Shown piece by piece: positions 26,687-35,658 of a stretch of 64,000 nt of DNA (its first letter is position 1; every line of letters starts with the position of its first letter). This stretch comes from WTGU01 sp965200925 (lineage in GTDB: Bacteria; Pseudomonadota; Alphaproteobacteria; UBA828): the NCBI GenBank assembly GCA_965200925.1, contig OZ241738.1, positions 3,162,001 to 3,226,000 of the forward strand, in the 5' to 3' direction. The notes under the pieces are model-generated. The model had not been told where the DNA came from, ran no database searches, and was given only the letters and a program-made list of their open reading frames with translations. A program made the translations under genes and the position numbers.

Positions 26687-27832
26687 TTATGCTTCCGTCC
26701 CGGAGAGCGAGACACGGTTGCCCGGCTGGCGTTCCACGCGCCCCGCCAGTTCGAGCTCCAGAAGGATGGTGTTGACCGCAGCGGCTGTCAACCGGCTCTC
26801 CCGCACCACCGTGTCGACCGGCACCGGGCTGGCCCCCAGCAGCGAAAGCACGGTCGTCTGCGCGTCCGCCGGCGCCTCCTCGTCCGGCGGCGGCGGCGGG
26901 ACCGTTTCGTCGAACGCCGGGGCCGGTTGGGCATCGCGCCCGCGGGCGCCGGCGTCCGGCAGGGCGTCGAGCACGTCCTGTGCCGTTTCGACCAGGATGG
27001 CCCCTTCGCGGATCAGCCGGTTGGGGCCGCGCGCCCGCGGGTCGAGCGGGGAGCCGGGGACGGCGAATACCTCGCGTCCCTGTTCGAGGGCGAAGCGCGC
27101 CGTGATCAGCGAGCCCGAGCGCGCCGCCGCCTCGACCACCACCACGCCTCGGCACAGCCCCGCGATGATGCGATTGCGGCGCGGGAAGTGGCGCGCCCGC
27201 GGCATGGTGCGGAGCGGCGCTTCGGAAAGGACGGCGCCCTGCGCGAGCAGCCGCTCGAAGAGCCCCTGGTTCTGCCGGGGATAGACGACATCGACGCCGC
27301 CTCCCATGACGGCCAGCGTGCCGCTTTCCAGGGCCCCGACATGGGCCCGCGCATCGATCCCGAGGGCCATGCCGGAAACCACCGCCAGGCCGGTGGTGCC
27401 GAGCCCGGCCGCGAGCCGCTGGGCCAGGTGGCGCCCGTTCGCCGAGGCGTTGCGCGCCCCCACGACGGCGATCGATTCGCGGGCCAGCAGGCCGGCGTCG
27501 CCGCGAACCGCGAGCAGCGGGGGCGGATCGGCGATGGCGGCGAGAGGGGCCGGATAGGCCGGCTCGGGCAGCGCGACCAAGCGCCCGCCGAGGCCGGCCA
27601 GCGCCGCCAGTTCGCGCTCGGCGTCGGCCTTCGAACAGAGGCGCATCGGTCTGCGCCGTCCGCCCCGGCGCGCCAGCCCGGGCAGCGCGTCGAGCGCCGC
27701 CGCCGGCCCGCCGAAGCGCCGCAGCAGGTCGAGGAACGTGACCGGCCCGATGTTCTCGCTCCGGGCGAGCCGCAGCCAGTCGAGCCGCTCGGCATGGTCG
27801 AGGTCGCGGGCCTCCGCACCGCTCGGCGTCAT
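26687..27832 (-). CDS. dprA: DprA/Smf, DNA-processing protein
   Basis: Loads RecA on incoming single-stranded DNA during natural transformation; widely conserved also in species not known to be competent. The 381-residue protein has an N-terminal helical domain with ENIGPVTFLDLLRRFG, a Rossmann core (SIAVVGARNAS, VVSGMALGIDARAH, MGGGVDVVYPRQN, RRNRIIAGL) and a C-terminal winged-helix domain (about 310-375). It lies between topA (26-nt gap) and plsY (13-nt gap), the standard alphaproteobacterial order. Confidence 0.96.
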   Translation of the reverse strand: MTPSGAEARDLDHAERLDWLRLARSENIGPVTFLDLLRRFGGPAAALDALPGLARRGGRRRPMRLCSKADAERELAALAGLGGRLVALPEPAYPAPLAAIADPPPLLAVRGDAGLLARESIAVVGARNASANGRHLAQRLAAGLGTTGLAVVSGMALGIDARAHVGALESGTLAVMGGGVDVVYPRQNQGLFERLLAQGAVLSEAPLRTMPRARHFPRRNRIIAGLCRGVVVVEAAARSGSLITARFALEQGREVFAVPGSPLDPRARGPNRLIREGAILVETAQDVLDALPDAGARGRDAQPAPAFDETVPPPPPDEEAPADAQTTVLSLLGASPVPVDTVVRESRLTAAAVNTILLELELAGRVERQPGNRVSLSGTEA

Positions 27833-27845
27833 GGCGCCCCTCGGG

Positions 27846-28481
27846 TCATCGACCGGCGTCGGCCGCCGCGTCGCGCCGGCCGATGCGCGGCTCGCGGCCG
27901 CGCGCGAGGCGGACGACGTTCCCGGCGTGACGGAGCGTCACGAGGACGGCGAGGAAGCCTGCGAGCCACGCGGCCTGCGGTTCCTCGAAGAGGAGCGCGA
28001 AACCGGGCGCCGCGCAGACGGCCGCCAGGGAGGCGAGAGAGGCGTAGCGGCAGAGCCCGGCCACCGCCAGCCACGCGCCGCAGGCGGCGAGGCCCACCGG
28101 CCAGGAGAGCGCGAGCAGCGCGCCCAGGGTCGTCGCGACGCCCTTGCCGCCCCGGAACAGGAGCCAGACCGGTGCCACGTGGCCCACCACGGAGGTACCG
28201 GCGGCGATCACCGCCATGTCCGGGCCGAAACGGGCGGCGACGGCGACGGCGAACGCGCCCTTGCCGCCGTCGAGCGCCAGGGTCAGCGCCCCGGCCTTCC
28301 TGCCGCCCGTGCGCAGCAGGTTGGTCGCGCCGATATTGCCCGAGCCGCCCGCCCGCGGATCGCCCAGCCGCAAGAGGCGCGCCACGACCAGGCCCGACGG
28401 GAACGAGCCGATCAGATAGGCGATGACGCCGCCGAGATAGAATGGCCACGTGTGGGCGAAGCCGCCGAGCGGATCCGGCAC
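27846..28481 (-). CDS. plsY: PlsY, acyl-phosphate:glycerol-3-phosphate acyltransferase
   Basis: An inner-membrane enzyme that makes lysophosphatidic acid from acyl-phosphate and G3P. The 211-residue protein has about seven hydrophobic helices and the three family motifs: GSFPSGLVVARL, SGNIGATNLLR and GGKGVATTLGAL. The start is GTG 28481. A short C-terminal basic tail is unconserved. No gene is visible between it and the autotransporter (206 bp). Confidence 0.94.
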   Translation of the reverse strand: MPDPLGGFAHTWPFYLGGVIAYLIGSFPSGLVVARLLRLGDPRAGGSGNIGATNLLRTGGRKAGALTLALDGGKGAFAVAVAARFGPDMAVIAAGTSVVGHVAPVWLLFRGGKGVATTLGALLALSWPVGLAACGAWLAVAGLCRYASLASLAAVCAAPGFALLFEEPQAAWLAGFLAVLVTLRHAGNVVRLARGREPRIGRRDAAADAGR

Positions 28482-28645
28482 GGCTTCCGGCGGCTAGCCC
28501 GGATTTCTCGAAGGCAGGAGGCGCATCGTTCGGATCTCCGCGACGAAACCGAAGCATACCCGGGAGCGCCCCGCTTTCCAACGGTGGGCAGTGTCCCGGG
28601 CAGTGCCGCGTACACCTGCGCACGCGGCGCCTGCGCCCGAGCCAA

Positions 28646-28663
28646 CCGGACGCCCTCGTCCGG
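28646..28663 (-). terminator. Perfect 7-bp hairpin after the autotransporter gene
   Basis: CCGGACG and CGTCCGG flank a four-base loop, 24 nt after the autotransporter stop on the minus strand. There is no U run, so it is at best a Rho-independent-like or RNA-stabilising stem. Confidence 0.35.
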
Positions 28664-28687
28664 GTGCGGCGGGCCGGGGGCTGTCGA

Positions 28688-31600
28688 TCAGAACCGTACG
28701 TTCAGGCTCAGCCCGCCGCCGACCTCGTGGCTGTCGCCGCTCGTCCCGTAGCTCACCCCGCCCTGCACCGTGTACCGGCCGTCGTCCCAGCTGTGCACCC
28801 CGTTCAGGCCCAGGCGGAGCCACGTCGCGGCGGACTCCGACTTCAGTTCCGTCCCCGACACCATGACCTTGTTGTCGTTCGAGAACTCGTGTTCCACCTC
28901 CAGAGAGCCGAACACCCGGTCGTGCGGGCGCCCGGCCAGTTTCATCTCCGCATCCACGCCCACACGACCCTTCAGGCTTCGCGCGTCTTCCATCGACACA
29001 CGCAAACCCGCCGCGTCGGTGAAATCGCCCATCGACACCTTCGAATGCACCAGACCCGCCCGAGGCGTGAGCACCAGGCCCGCCGGCAGCTGCTCCACGT
29101 GCACGCGCCGACCGGCTTCCACCCCCAGCGCATGGCCATAACCCGACACGTCCTCCTTCAGCACCCCGAGGCGCGACGCGCTGAGATCGGCCTCGTACTC
29201 CGTCACCTCGGCCTGCAGGTCGACGTAGACCGCCTCCCGCATCCACGTGCCAGACACCCCCACGCCCGTGCCGTGCAGCTTGATGTCACCGCGCTCGGAC
29301 ACTTTCGCCGAGCCGCGGCGATGATGCAGGGAGGCGCCGAGCAGAGCCTCTTCGCCCAGGGCCGTGGCCCATCCCACCTGGAGGCCGTGGCGGCGATGCC
29401 GGTACTTCAGCGCCACCCCCTCTTTCTCCTGCGAGGTCGACGCATCCGCCTGCCACTTGCCGCGGAACGCCTCCACGCGAGCCCAGCCCGCTCCCTTCGC
29501 CGAACGCAGCGCAGCCATCCGCTCCTGGAACCCCGGCAGGTCGTTCAGCCCCAGCAGCACCGACGGCAGCGCCTCGTACACCCCCCGCCCGAATGCGGGG
29601 TCGGACTTCACCTGGATGGTCCGCTCGTCGATACCGCCCGGACCGCCCGGGAAGGCCCGACCCCGGGCTGCGTCCTCCGTCTCCTCCGGCCTTCGTTCGA
29701 CCACCGCCACGAGCTCGCCCTGGTCCCTCGATACCCCTCCTTCAACCTTGCCGTCCTGTCCGATCGTCAGCATCCCGCCCCGGCGGAACTGGACGCGCCC
29801 CTCGACCGTGCCGCCGACCCGCACCTCGCTGCCCGCAGCGGCCACGTCGATGTTCCCCGCGACCGTGCTGTCGGGCTCCGTCGTGACCTTTGAAGGACGG
29901 GCCCCCAGGTCGATGATGTCGCCGGTGATCCTGCCGGCCACGCTCACCACCAGGTCGCCGGCCGCATTCCGGATGGCGACCCCCTCGATGCCCGTGATCC
30001 AGCCGCTGCTGCCCACCGTCACCGTGCCGCCGTCGTCGAAGCGCACCCGCCCGGCCCTGCCGTCCACCCTCACCGTGCTCGCGGCCAGATGCACGGTGCC
30101 CGTCACCGTGCCTCCGTCGGAGACGGTGACCGTGTGCTCGCCCGCCCCCAGGCCGAACACGTCCCCGGCGACCATGCCCGCCACGGTGAGGTCCAGATCG
30201 CCGGTCTCGCTGCGCAGCGCCTCGGTCCCGCCGTCGACCTCGACGCCCGTGAGCTTGCCGGCGCCGGCTACCGTGACCGTGGCGCCGTTGGTGTAGAGCA
30301 GGCGTCCGATGCTGCCCACCACCGTCGGCAGGCCGGCGGGGTCGTGGACGGTGCCGGTGACCGCGCCGCCTTCCCGCAGGTTCAGCGTCAGGGTGCCGCC
30401 GCTGGGGGCGCGCAGGTCTCCCGCCACCCGTCCTGCCACGGTCACGTCCAGGTCGCCGTCCTCGGCGCGCAGCGCCTCGGTCCTGCCGTCGACCTCGACG
30501 CCCGTGAGGGCGCCGGTCTGTGCCACCGTCACCGTGGCGCCGCTGGTGTAGAGGAGGCGTCCGATGCTGCCCACCACCGTCGGCAGGCCAACGGGGTCGT
30601 GGACGGTGCCGGTGACCGCGCCGCCTTCCTGCAGGTTCAGCGTCAGGGTGCCGCCGCTGGGGGCGCGCAGGTCTCCCGCCACCCGTCCTGCCACGGTCAC
30701 GTCGAGGTCGCCGGCCTCGGCGCGCAGCGCCTCGGTCCTGCCGTCGACCTCGACGCCCGTGAGGGCGCCGGTCTGTGCCACCGTCACCGTGGCGCCGCTG
30801 GTGTAGAGGAGGCGTCCGATGCTGCCCACCACCGTCGGCAGGCCAACGGGGTCGTGGACGGTGCCGGTGACCGCGCCGCCTTCCTGCAGGTTCAGCGTCA
30901 GGGTGCCGCCGCTGGGGGCGCGCAGGTCGCCTGCTACCCGTCCTGCCACGGTCACGTCCAGATCGCCGGCCTCGGCGCGCAGCGCCTCGATCCCGCCGTC
31001 GACCTCGACGCCCGTGAGGGCGCCGGTCTGTGCCACCGTCACCGTGGCGCCGCTGGTGTAGAGGAGGCGCCCGATGCTGCCCACCACCGTCGGCAGGCCA
31101 ACGGGGTCGTGGACGGTGCCGGTGACCGCGCCGCCTTCCTGCAGGTTCAGCGTCAGGGTGCCGCCGCTGGGGGCGCGCAGGTCGCCTGCTACCCGTCCTG
31201 CCACGGTCACGTCCAGATCGCCGGCCTCGGCGCGCAGCGCCTCGATCCCGCCGTCGACCTCGACGCCCGTGAGGGCGCCGGTCGCGGCCACCGTCACCGT
31301 GGCACCGCCACTGTAGAGCAGCCGTCCGATGCTGCCCGCCAGGATCGACAGGCCGACCGGGTCGCGCACCGTTCCCGTGACCGCGCCGCCTTCCCTCACA
31401 TCCAGCCTCAGGGCGCCGTCGCCCTGGATCCGGACATCGCCCTCCACCGTCCCGGCCACCGTCGCATGGAGATCGCTTGCGCCGTCGGAGAGCACGCCCA
31501 CGCCCGATGTCGCGCCCACGCGCCCGGTCTTGCCCACCTCCAGCCGTCCGCCGTCGGCCATATGCACGCCCGCGCCGGTCCCGCCCGTCACAGCGCCGTT

Positions 31601-33484
31601 CACCGTCACGCTCTGGGCGCGCAGGCCTCCCGTCCCGGCGCCCGCGCCGCGGACGTGGAGCCCGTGCGCGCCGCCCGTGACGCGCGCGCCCTCGGCAACC
31701 GTCACCGCGATGGCGCCGTTGCTGTCGTGCCGGACGGCGTAAAGCGCCTCCACGCCGTTGCCCTCGGCGGCGATGGAGCCTCCGGTCACGTCCACCTGGA
31801 CGTCGCCGGCGTTGTAGGTCGCCGCGAACCGCCGGACCGTGTCCTTCCACGCGGTCGTGTAGGTCGCGCCGGTCAGGGCGGTCAGCGCCGTCTCCAGCTC
31901 GCTGCCGACGCCCTTCGTCAGGACGGCGTCCAGCGCCGCGCGCTCCTCCGTCGAGAGCGCGTTGCCGGCGCGGACGTGATCGACGATCCCCGTGTGGGAG
32001 AGCGCGTAGGCGCGGACGCCGGCGCGCGAAAGGCCCAGGATCTCCTCGGCCGCCCGGTGCGCCAGCGGGCCGTTGCCGGTCGGCGCGGCGGACGACGTCG
32101 CGCGCTTCCTCCGAAGATCCTCCGCCTCCGCCTTCCAGTCGGCGTCGTAGTCGGCGTCGGGGAGCGCCGCAAGCGCCGTCGTCAGGGCGTCCGAATCCCC
32201 CGCCGTGATCGCCGAGAGGACGGCCTGCTCCCCGGTCGACAGCGTCTCGTCGGCGCCCGCGATCCGGGCCCGGATGAAGGCGTCGCTCACCGACGCGCCG
32301 ACCGTGACGTCTCCGCTCGACCTGACGTGGATCATCGGCATGGTGCGGGCCGCGTCGTCCGCCCATTGCGCGCCTGCGCCCCTCGTGTGGCCGCTGGACC
32401 GGGTGGCCCGGGCGAGAACGCCGACCTCCCGCGCCTCCACCGCGCCCCCATGCGCGAAGACGAGGCGCCCCGTCGCGCTCGCGTCCACCTCCAGGAGCCC
32501 CTCCATGCCGACCGCGAACGGCACCGCGATCGTCGCCCCCGCGCCCGTCATCGCGTCGAGGGAGCCGAGGTTCAGGGTGGGCGCGGAAAGGCCGTGGGAG
32601 CCCAGCCCCTCCACCACGATGCTGCCGCCCGTCATGCGGACGGAAGCCGTCTGCCCGGCCGCGAATCTGTTCAACCAGAAGTAGACGCCGGCGCTATCGT
32701 CGGCCTCCACCACGACGGAGCCGCCCGTCATGCGGAAGGAGGCGTCGCGGCTGCCGCGAAAGCTCGTAAACCAAACCCCGGACGACCTGCTCCCCCGCGT
32801 GCGAACCGAGCCGCCTTCGATGACGGCGGTCATGGCGGCCGCCGCCGCCCCGTTGTTGTTGGAGGATCGGAGAAAGAGGCCAGCGCTGTCTGCCCCCGTC
32901 GTCTCGACCGATCCGCCCATCACGCGGACGGAGAGCTCGTCGCCCAGCCCGTTGCTGACGGCGCCGGCGCCAAGAACGCCATTCCGCGTCTCCTTGATCC
33001 TGGCGTCGCCGGAGACGGTGACGTAGGCGTTGCCCGTCCCGCCGTTTCTGCTGATGGCGAGACGGCCGGAGAGGGTGCCTCCGCTCATGCTGATGGAGAC
33101 GTCGCCCGTCGCCGTGCTGCCGGTGCTGCCGAGGACTGTATCGGCGAGGGAGCCGCCCGACACCTCGATGGAGGCGTCGCCCGACCCGCGTCTTTCGGCT
33201 AAAATGCTGTAGTCTCCAAACCCGGTGAGGGTGCCGGCCGTCATGCGGATGGTGATGTCGCCGGAGCCCTGATGATTGGCGTGGAGTCGCGCGACGTTGA
33301 CGCTTTCCGGGTCGATGACGATGTCGTTCGAGCCGCTGAGTTCATCGCAGCGGATGTTCCCGCCGTCCGCGCCCGTGTACGGCCCGCCGCGGCACACGTC
33401 CTGCGCCGCCGCTCCCCCGGCCTGGAACAGGAGCGCGAGAAGCAACCCCGGCGCGAGCGTGGCGGCCAGTGTCCGAGTACTCAT
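28688..33484 (-). CDS. Large autotransporter (type Va) with repetitive beta-helix passenger
   Basis: A 1598-residue predicted surface protein. Residues 1-28 are a Sec signal peptide (Leu-rich core, ending GGAAAQ). The passenger is dominated by short Gly/Thr/Val repeats typical of a right-handed beta helix (units such as GDVSISMSGGTLSG). It includes two related helical insertions (about 430-500 and 530-610) and then an array of 85-residue repeats, about residues 715-1070, each containing VGSIGRLLY ... GALTGVEVDG. The last 290 or so residues form the autotransporter barrel, ending LSLNVRF with the terminal Phe recognised by BAM. ATG 33484 was chosen for the signal peptide and the GAGGAG site 6 nt upstream. 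The passenger has few Cys. Function is unknown; adhesion is a guess. Confidence 0.9.
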   Translation of the reverse strand: MSTRTLAATLAPGLLLALLFQAGGAAAQDVCRGGPYTGADGGNIRCDELSGSNDIVIDPESVNVARLHANHQGSGDITIRMTAGTLTGFGDYSILAERRGSGDASIEVSGGSLADTVLGSTGSTATGDVSISMSGGTLSGRLAISRNGGTGNAYVTVSGDARIKETRNGVLGAGAVSNGLGDELSVRVMGGSVETTGADSAGLFLRSSNNNGAAAAAMTAVIEGGSVRTRGSRSSGVWFTSFRGSRDASFRMTGGSVVVEADDSAGVYFWLNRFAAGQTASVRMTGGSIVVEGLGSHGLSAPTLNLGSLDAMTGAGATIAVPFAVGMEGLLEVDASATGRLVFAHGGAVEAREVGVLARATRSSGHTRGAGAQWADDAARTMPMIHVRSSGDVTVGASVSDAFIRARIAGADETLSTGEQAVLSAITAGDSDALTTALAALPDADYDADWKAEAEDLRRKRATSSAAPTGNGPLAHRAAEEILGLSRAGVRAYALSHTGIVDHVRAGNALSTEERAALDAVLTKGVGSELETALTALTGATYTTAWKDTVRRFAATYNAGDVQVDVTGGSIAAEGNGVEALYAVRHDSNGAIAVTVAEGARVTGGAHGLHVRGAGAGTGGLRAQSVTVNGAVTGGTGAGVHMADGGRLEVGKTGRVGATSGVGVLSDGASDLHATVAGTVEGDVRIQGDGALRLDVREGGAVTGTVRDPVGLSILAGSIGRLLYSGGATVTVAATGALTGVEVDGGIEALRAEAGDLDVTVAGRVAGDLRAPSGGTLTLNLQEGGAVTGTVHDPVGLPTVVGSIGRLLYTSGATVTVAQTGALTGVEVDGGIEALRAEAGDLDVTVAGRVAGDLRAPSGGTLTLNLQEGGAVTGTVHDPVGLPTVVGSIGRLLYTSGATVTVAQTGALTGVEVDGRTEALRAEAGDLDVTVAGRVAGDLRAPSGGTLTLNLQEGGAVTGTVHDPVGLPTVVGSIGRLLYTSGATVTVAQTGALTGVEVDGRTEALRAEDGDLDVTVAGRVAGDLRAPSGGTLTLNLREGGAVTGTVHDPAGLPTVVGSIGRLLYTNGATVTVAGAGKLTGVEVDGGTEALRSETGDLDLTVAGMVAGDVFGLGAGEHTVTVSDGGTVTGTVHLAASTVRVDGRAGRVRFDDGGTVTVGSSGWITGIEGVAIRNAAGDLVVSVAGRITGDIIDLGARPSKVTTEPDSTVAGNIDVAAAGSEVRVGGTVEGRVQFRRGGMLTIGQDGKVEGGVSRDQGELVAVVERRPEETEDAARGRAFPGGPGGIDERTIQVKSDPAFGRGVYEALPSVLLGLNDLPGFQERMAALRSAKGAGWARVEAFRGKWQADASTSQEKEGVALKYRHRRHGLQVGWATALGEEALLGASLHHRRGSAKVSERGDIKLHGTGVGVSGTWMREAVYVDLQAEVTEYEADLSASRLGVLKEDVSGYGHALGVEAGRRVHVEQLPAGLVLTPRAGLVHSKVSMGDFTDAAGLRVSMEDARSLKGRVGVDAEMKLAGRPHDRVFGSLEVEHEFSNDNKVMVSGTELKSESAATWLRLGLNGVHSWDDGRYTVQGGVSYGTSGDSHEVGGGLSLNVRF
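30303..31328 (-). repeat. Four tandem 255-bp repeats inside the autotransporter gene
   Basis: The unit is 255 bp (85 codons); identical landmarks recur at 30309, 30564, 30819 and 31074. Within the array, units differ at only a few positions, for example GGIEALRAE versus GRTEALRAE, and an E/A exchange before GDLDV. More diverged units flank it on both sides (towards 31450 and 29950). The near-identity at DNA level implies recent duplication or gene conversion, and the copy number is probably variable between strains. Confidence 0.93.
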
Positions 33485-33537
33485 GTCGCGCTCCTCAAGC
33501 CTGTGGGGGGGGCGAGATGAACGGTCAAGCGTTCCAT
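33481..33537 (-). CDS. Possible 18-residue leader peptide coupled to the autotransporter
   Basis: A short frame starts at ATG 33537 behind a good GGGAGAGGAAG site and ends with a TGA that overlaps the autotransporter ATG (ATGA at 33484-33481). The peptide is MERLTVHLAPPTGLRSAT. A run of eight C (33512-33505 on the coding strand) lies in the middle. One extra C would put the leader in frame with the autotransporter and add an N-terminal extension before its signal peptide. It may therefore act as a coupling or slippage leader, or may be fortuitous. Confidence 0.4.
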   Translation of the reverse strand: MERLTVHLAPPTGLRSAT

Positions 33538-33565
33538 GGCTTCCTCTCCCGAATGAGGCTGCAAA

Positions 33566-33595
33566 ATTATAGTCAACCTTCGCGTCCGGAGACAA
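33566..33595 (-). promoter_or_regulatory. Sigma-70-type promoter of the autotransporter
   Basis: On the minus strand a perfect TATAAT lies at 33571-33566 and a TTGTCT -35 box at 33595-33590, with an 18-bp spacer. The stretch is a marked AT-rich island in otherwise GC-rich DNA. Transcription would start near 33559, about 22 nt before the leader ATG. Confidence 0.65.
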
Positions 33596-33697
33596 CAAGC
33601 CGGCCGCTCCCTTGTCCAGGGCCATCCTTGCCCGCATCCGCCCGGTCGTGCCCGCGAAGACCCGCGCACCGGGAAGCGCCGCAACGGCGGAGACGGT

Positions 33698-34729
33698 TCA
33701 GGGCCGCAGGATCATGCGGCCGAAGAAATCGCGGCTTTCCATGAGGGCGTGTGCGGCGGGGGCGTCGTGGAGCGGGAAGGTGCGGTGGATGACGGGCGCG
33801 AGCGTGCCCGCCGCCATCAGGTCGAGCACCCGTCGGACCTGCGCCCTGGTCGAGCGGCCGCAGCCGTGGAGCGTGACGTGCTTGCGGAAGAGAGCGACGA
33901 AATCGATCTCCACCCGCTCGCCGCCATGGGCGCCGATGGTGGCGAGCCGTGCGCCGGCGGCGAGCGCGTCGATCGACTGGAGCAGGATCGCGCCCCCGGT
34001 CATTTCCAGGGCCGCGTCCACCCCCTTGCCGCCGGTCAGCCGGCGCGCCGCGGCGCCGATGTCCTCGCGCGCGTAGTTGATCGTCTCGTCGGCGCCGAGG
34101 GCGCGCGCCTTTTCGAGCTTCTCGTCCGAGCCGGCGGCGGCGATCACCCGCGCGCCGGCGAGCCTGGCGATCTGCACGGCCGCCGAGCCGACGCCACCGC
34201 CGGCGGCGGTCACCAGGACCGTTTCGCCGGGGCCGAGCCGCGCCACCTCGATCAGCGCCTCCCAGGCGGTGGCGAAGGGAATCTGCCCGGCCACGGCGTC
34301 CTCGTAGGAGAGCCCGTCGGGCAGGTGAACGAGATGATTCTCCCGCACCTTGAGATACTCCGCATAGCCGCCCCAGACGGTGACTCCGAGCACGTCGGCG
34401 GCGGCGCAAAGGTTCTCGCGGCCGTCGAGGCAGAGCGCGCAGACGCCGCAGCTCAGCATGAAGTGCGGCGCCACCCGCTCGCCCACCGCGAAGCGCGTGA
34501 CGCCGTCGCCCGTTTCGACGACCGCGCCCGCGGCGTCCACCCCCATGACGTGCGGCATCGCGCTCTCCACGCCGAAGAGGCCCTTGCGAAGATCGGTGTC
34601 GCAATGGTTCACGCCGCAGGCGTGGATCTTGACCACGACCTCGCCGGGGCCCGCGGCCGGCGTCTGCACGTCTTCGTAGACGAGGGTGTCGAACGCCTCG
34701 CCGTAACCGTGGATCACCGCCGCCTTCAT
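33698..34729 (-). CDS. Zinc-binding alcohol dehydrogenase / quinone-reductase-type MDR protein
   Basis: A 343-residue medium-chain dehydrogenase/reductase. The GroES-like domain has the catalytic-site segment ACGVNHCDTDLRKG and a structural zinc cluster (CGVCALCLDGRENLC, about 95-110). The Rossmann fold shows TAAGGGVGSAAVQIARLAGA near residue 165, which prefers NAD(P)H. The substrate is unknown. ATG 34729 overlaps the stop of the HDAC-like gene (ATGA), so it is the third gene of a coupled unit with the ArsC-like and HDAC-like genes. Confidence 0.85.
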   Translation of the reverse strand: MKAAVIHGYGEAFDTLVYEDVQTPAAGPGEVVVKIHACGVNHCDTDLRKGLFGVESAMPHVMGVDAAGAVVETGDGVTRFAVGERVAPHFMLSCGVCALCLDGRENLCAAADVLGVTVWGGYAEYLKVRENHLVHLPDGLSYEDAVAGQIPFATAWEALIEVARLGPGETVLVTAAGGGVGSAAVQIARLAGARVIAAAGSDEKLEKARALGADETINYAREDIGAAARRLTGGKGVDAALEMTGGAILLQSIDALAAGARLATIGAHGGERVEIDFVALFRKHVTLHGCGRSTRAQVRRVLDLMAAGTLAPVIHRTFPLHDAPAAHALMESRDFFGRMILRP

Positions 34730-35658
34730 CCGCCCCTCCCCGCGGCCCCGGCCCGCGCCGCGACGGCCGCCGCGGCGCGGTGGAGGCCGGCATGGCGGTG
34801 CGCCAGGCGGTCCACGTCGTCCGCGTAGCCGCCGCCCACGACGCAGGCCGTGGGCACGCCCGCCCCCCGGCAGGTTTCGACCACGAAGCGGTCGCGCCGG
34901 GCGAGGCCCGCGTCGCCCAGGCTCAGGCGGCCCAGCTTGTCCTCGACATGGGGGTCGACGCCGGCGTTGTAGAACACGATGTCCGGCCGGTGCCGGGCGA
35001 GCAGGGTGGGGAGATGGGTCTCCACCACCGAGAGGTAGACCGCATCGCCGGTGCCCGGCGGGATGCCCACGTCCAGGTCGCTCGCGCCCTTGCGGTGCGG
35101 ATAGTTGGCCTCGCAATGGACGGAGAAGGTGAAGACGTCCGGGTCTTCGCGAAAGATCGCCGCCGTCCCGTCGCCCTGATGGACGTCGAGATCGACCACC
35201 AGCGCCCGCCCGATCAGCCCCTCGGCGCGCAGCACGCGGATCGCCACCGCGACGTCGTTGAAGAGGCAGAAGCCCGCGCCGTGGCCCGCGAAGGCGTGGT
35301 GGCTGCCGCCGGCGGTGTTGCAGGCGAGGCCGTATTCCAGCGCGAGCCGCGCGGTCGCCACCGTGCCGCCGACGGCCGCGCGGGCGCGTCTCACCAGCGC
35401 GGCCGAAAGCGGCAGGCCCAGGCGCCGCCGGGCGCGGCCGTCGAGGGTGCGGCCGAGGGCCGCGTCGACGTAAGCCTCGTCGTGGGCGAGCGCCAGCCAT
35501 TCGCGGCGTGCCGACTCGGGCATGGCCAGATCCGCCGGCGCGATCACCGCGTCCGCCAGCAGCGCGTTCTTGATCCGCCCGAATTTGGCCATGGGGAAGC
35601 GATGGCCGGGCGGCAGCGGCACCGTGTAGTCGGGATGGAAAACGACCGGCAGGCTCAC
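34726..35658 (-). CDS. Histone deacetylase-like (class II/acetylpolyamine amidohydrolase superfamily) enzyme
   Basis: A 310-residue zinc deacetylase of the arginase/deacetylase fold. The charge-relay His pair is H120-H121 (GGSHHAFAGHG), and the zinc ligands are D158 and H160 (VVDLDVHQGDGT) and D235 (NAGVDPHVED). Bacterial members remove acyl groups from polyamines, acetoin-related or other small amides. The GTG start at 35658 overlaps the arsC stop (GTGA). Co-translation with an arsenate-reductase-like protein and a dehydrogenase is unusual. The substrate cannot be read from the sequence. Confidence 0.88.
   Translation of the reverse strand: MSLPVVFHPDYTVPLPPGHRFPMAKFGRIKNALLADAVIAPADLAMPESARREWLALAHDEAYVDAALGRTLDGRARRRLGLPLSAALVRRARAAVGGTVATARLALEYGLACNTAGGSHHAFAGHGAGFCLFNDVAVAIRVLRAEGLIGRALVVDLDVHQGDGTAAIFREDPDVFTFSVHCEANYPHRKGASDLDVGIPPGTGDAVYLSVVETHLPTLLARHRPDIVFYNAGVDPHVEDKLGRLSLGDAGLARRDRFVVETCRGAGVPTACVVGGGYADDVDRLAHRHAGLHRAAAAVAARAGAAGRGG

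Noticed and set aside
26687..27832. DprA as part of a defence island
   Set aside because: It sits in the standard topA-dprA-plsY core arrangement with no defence genes alongside.
30089..33202. A 1037-codon open frame on the plus strand opposite the autotransporter
   Set aside because: It is antisense to a clear autotransporter, is His/Arg/Ala-rich with the same 85-residue periodicity, and matches no family; an effect of GC-rich repeats.
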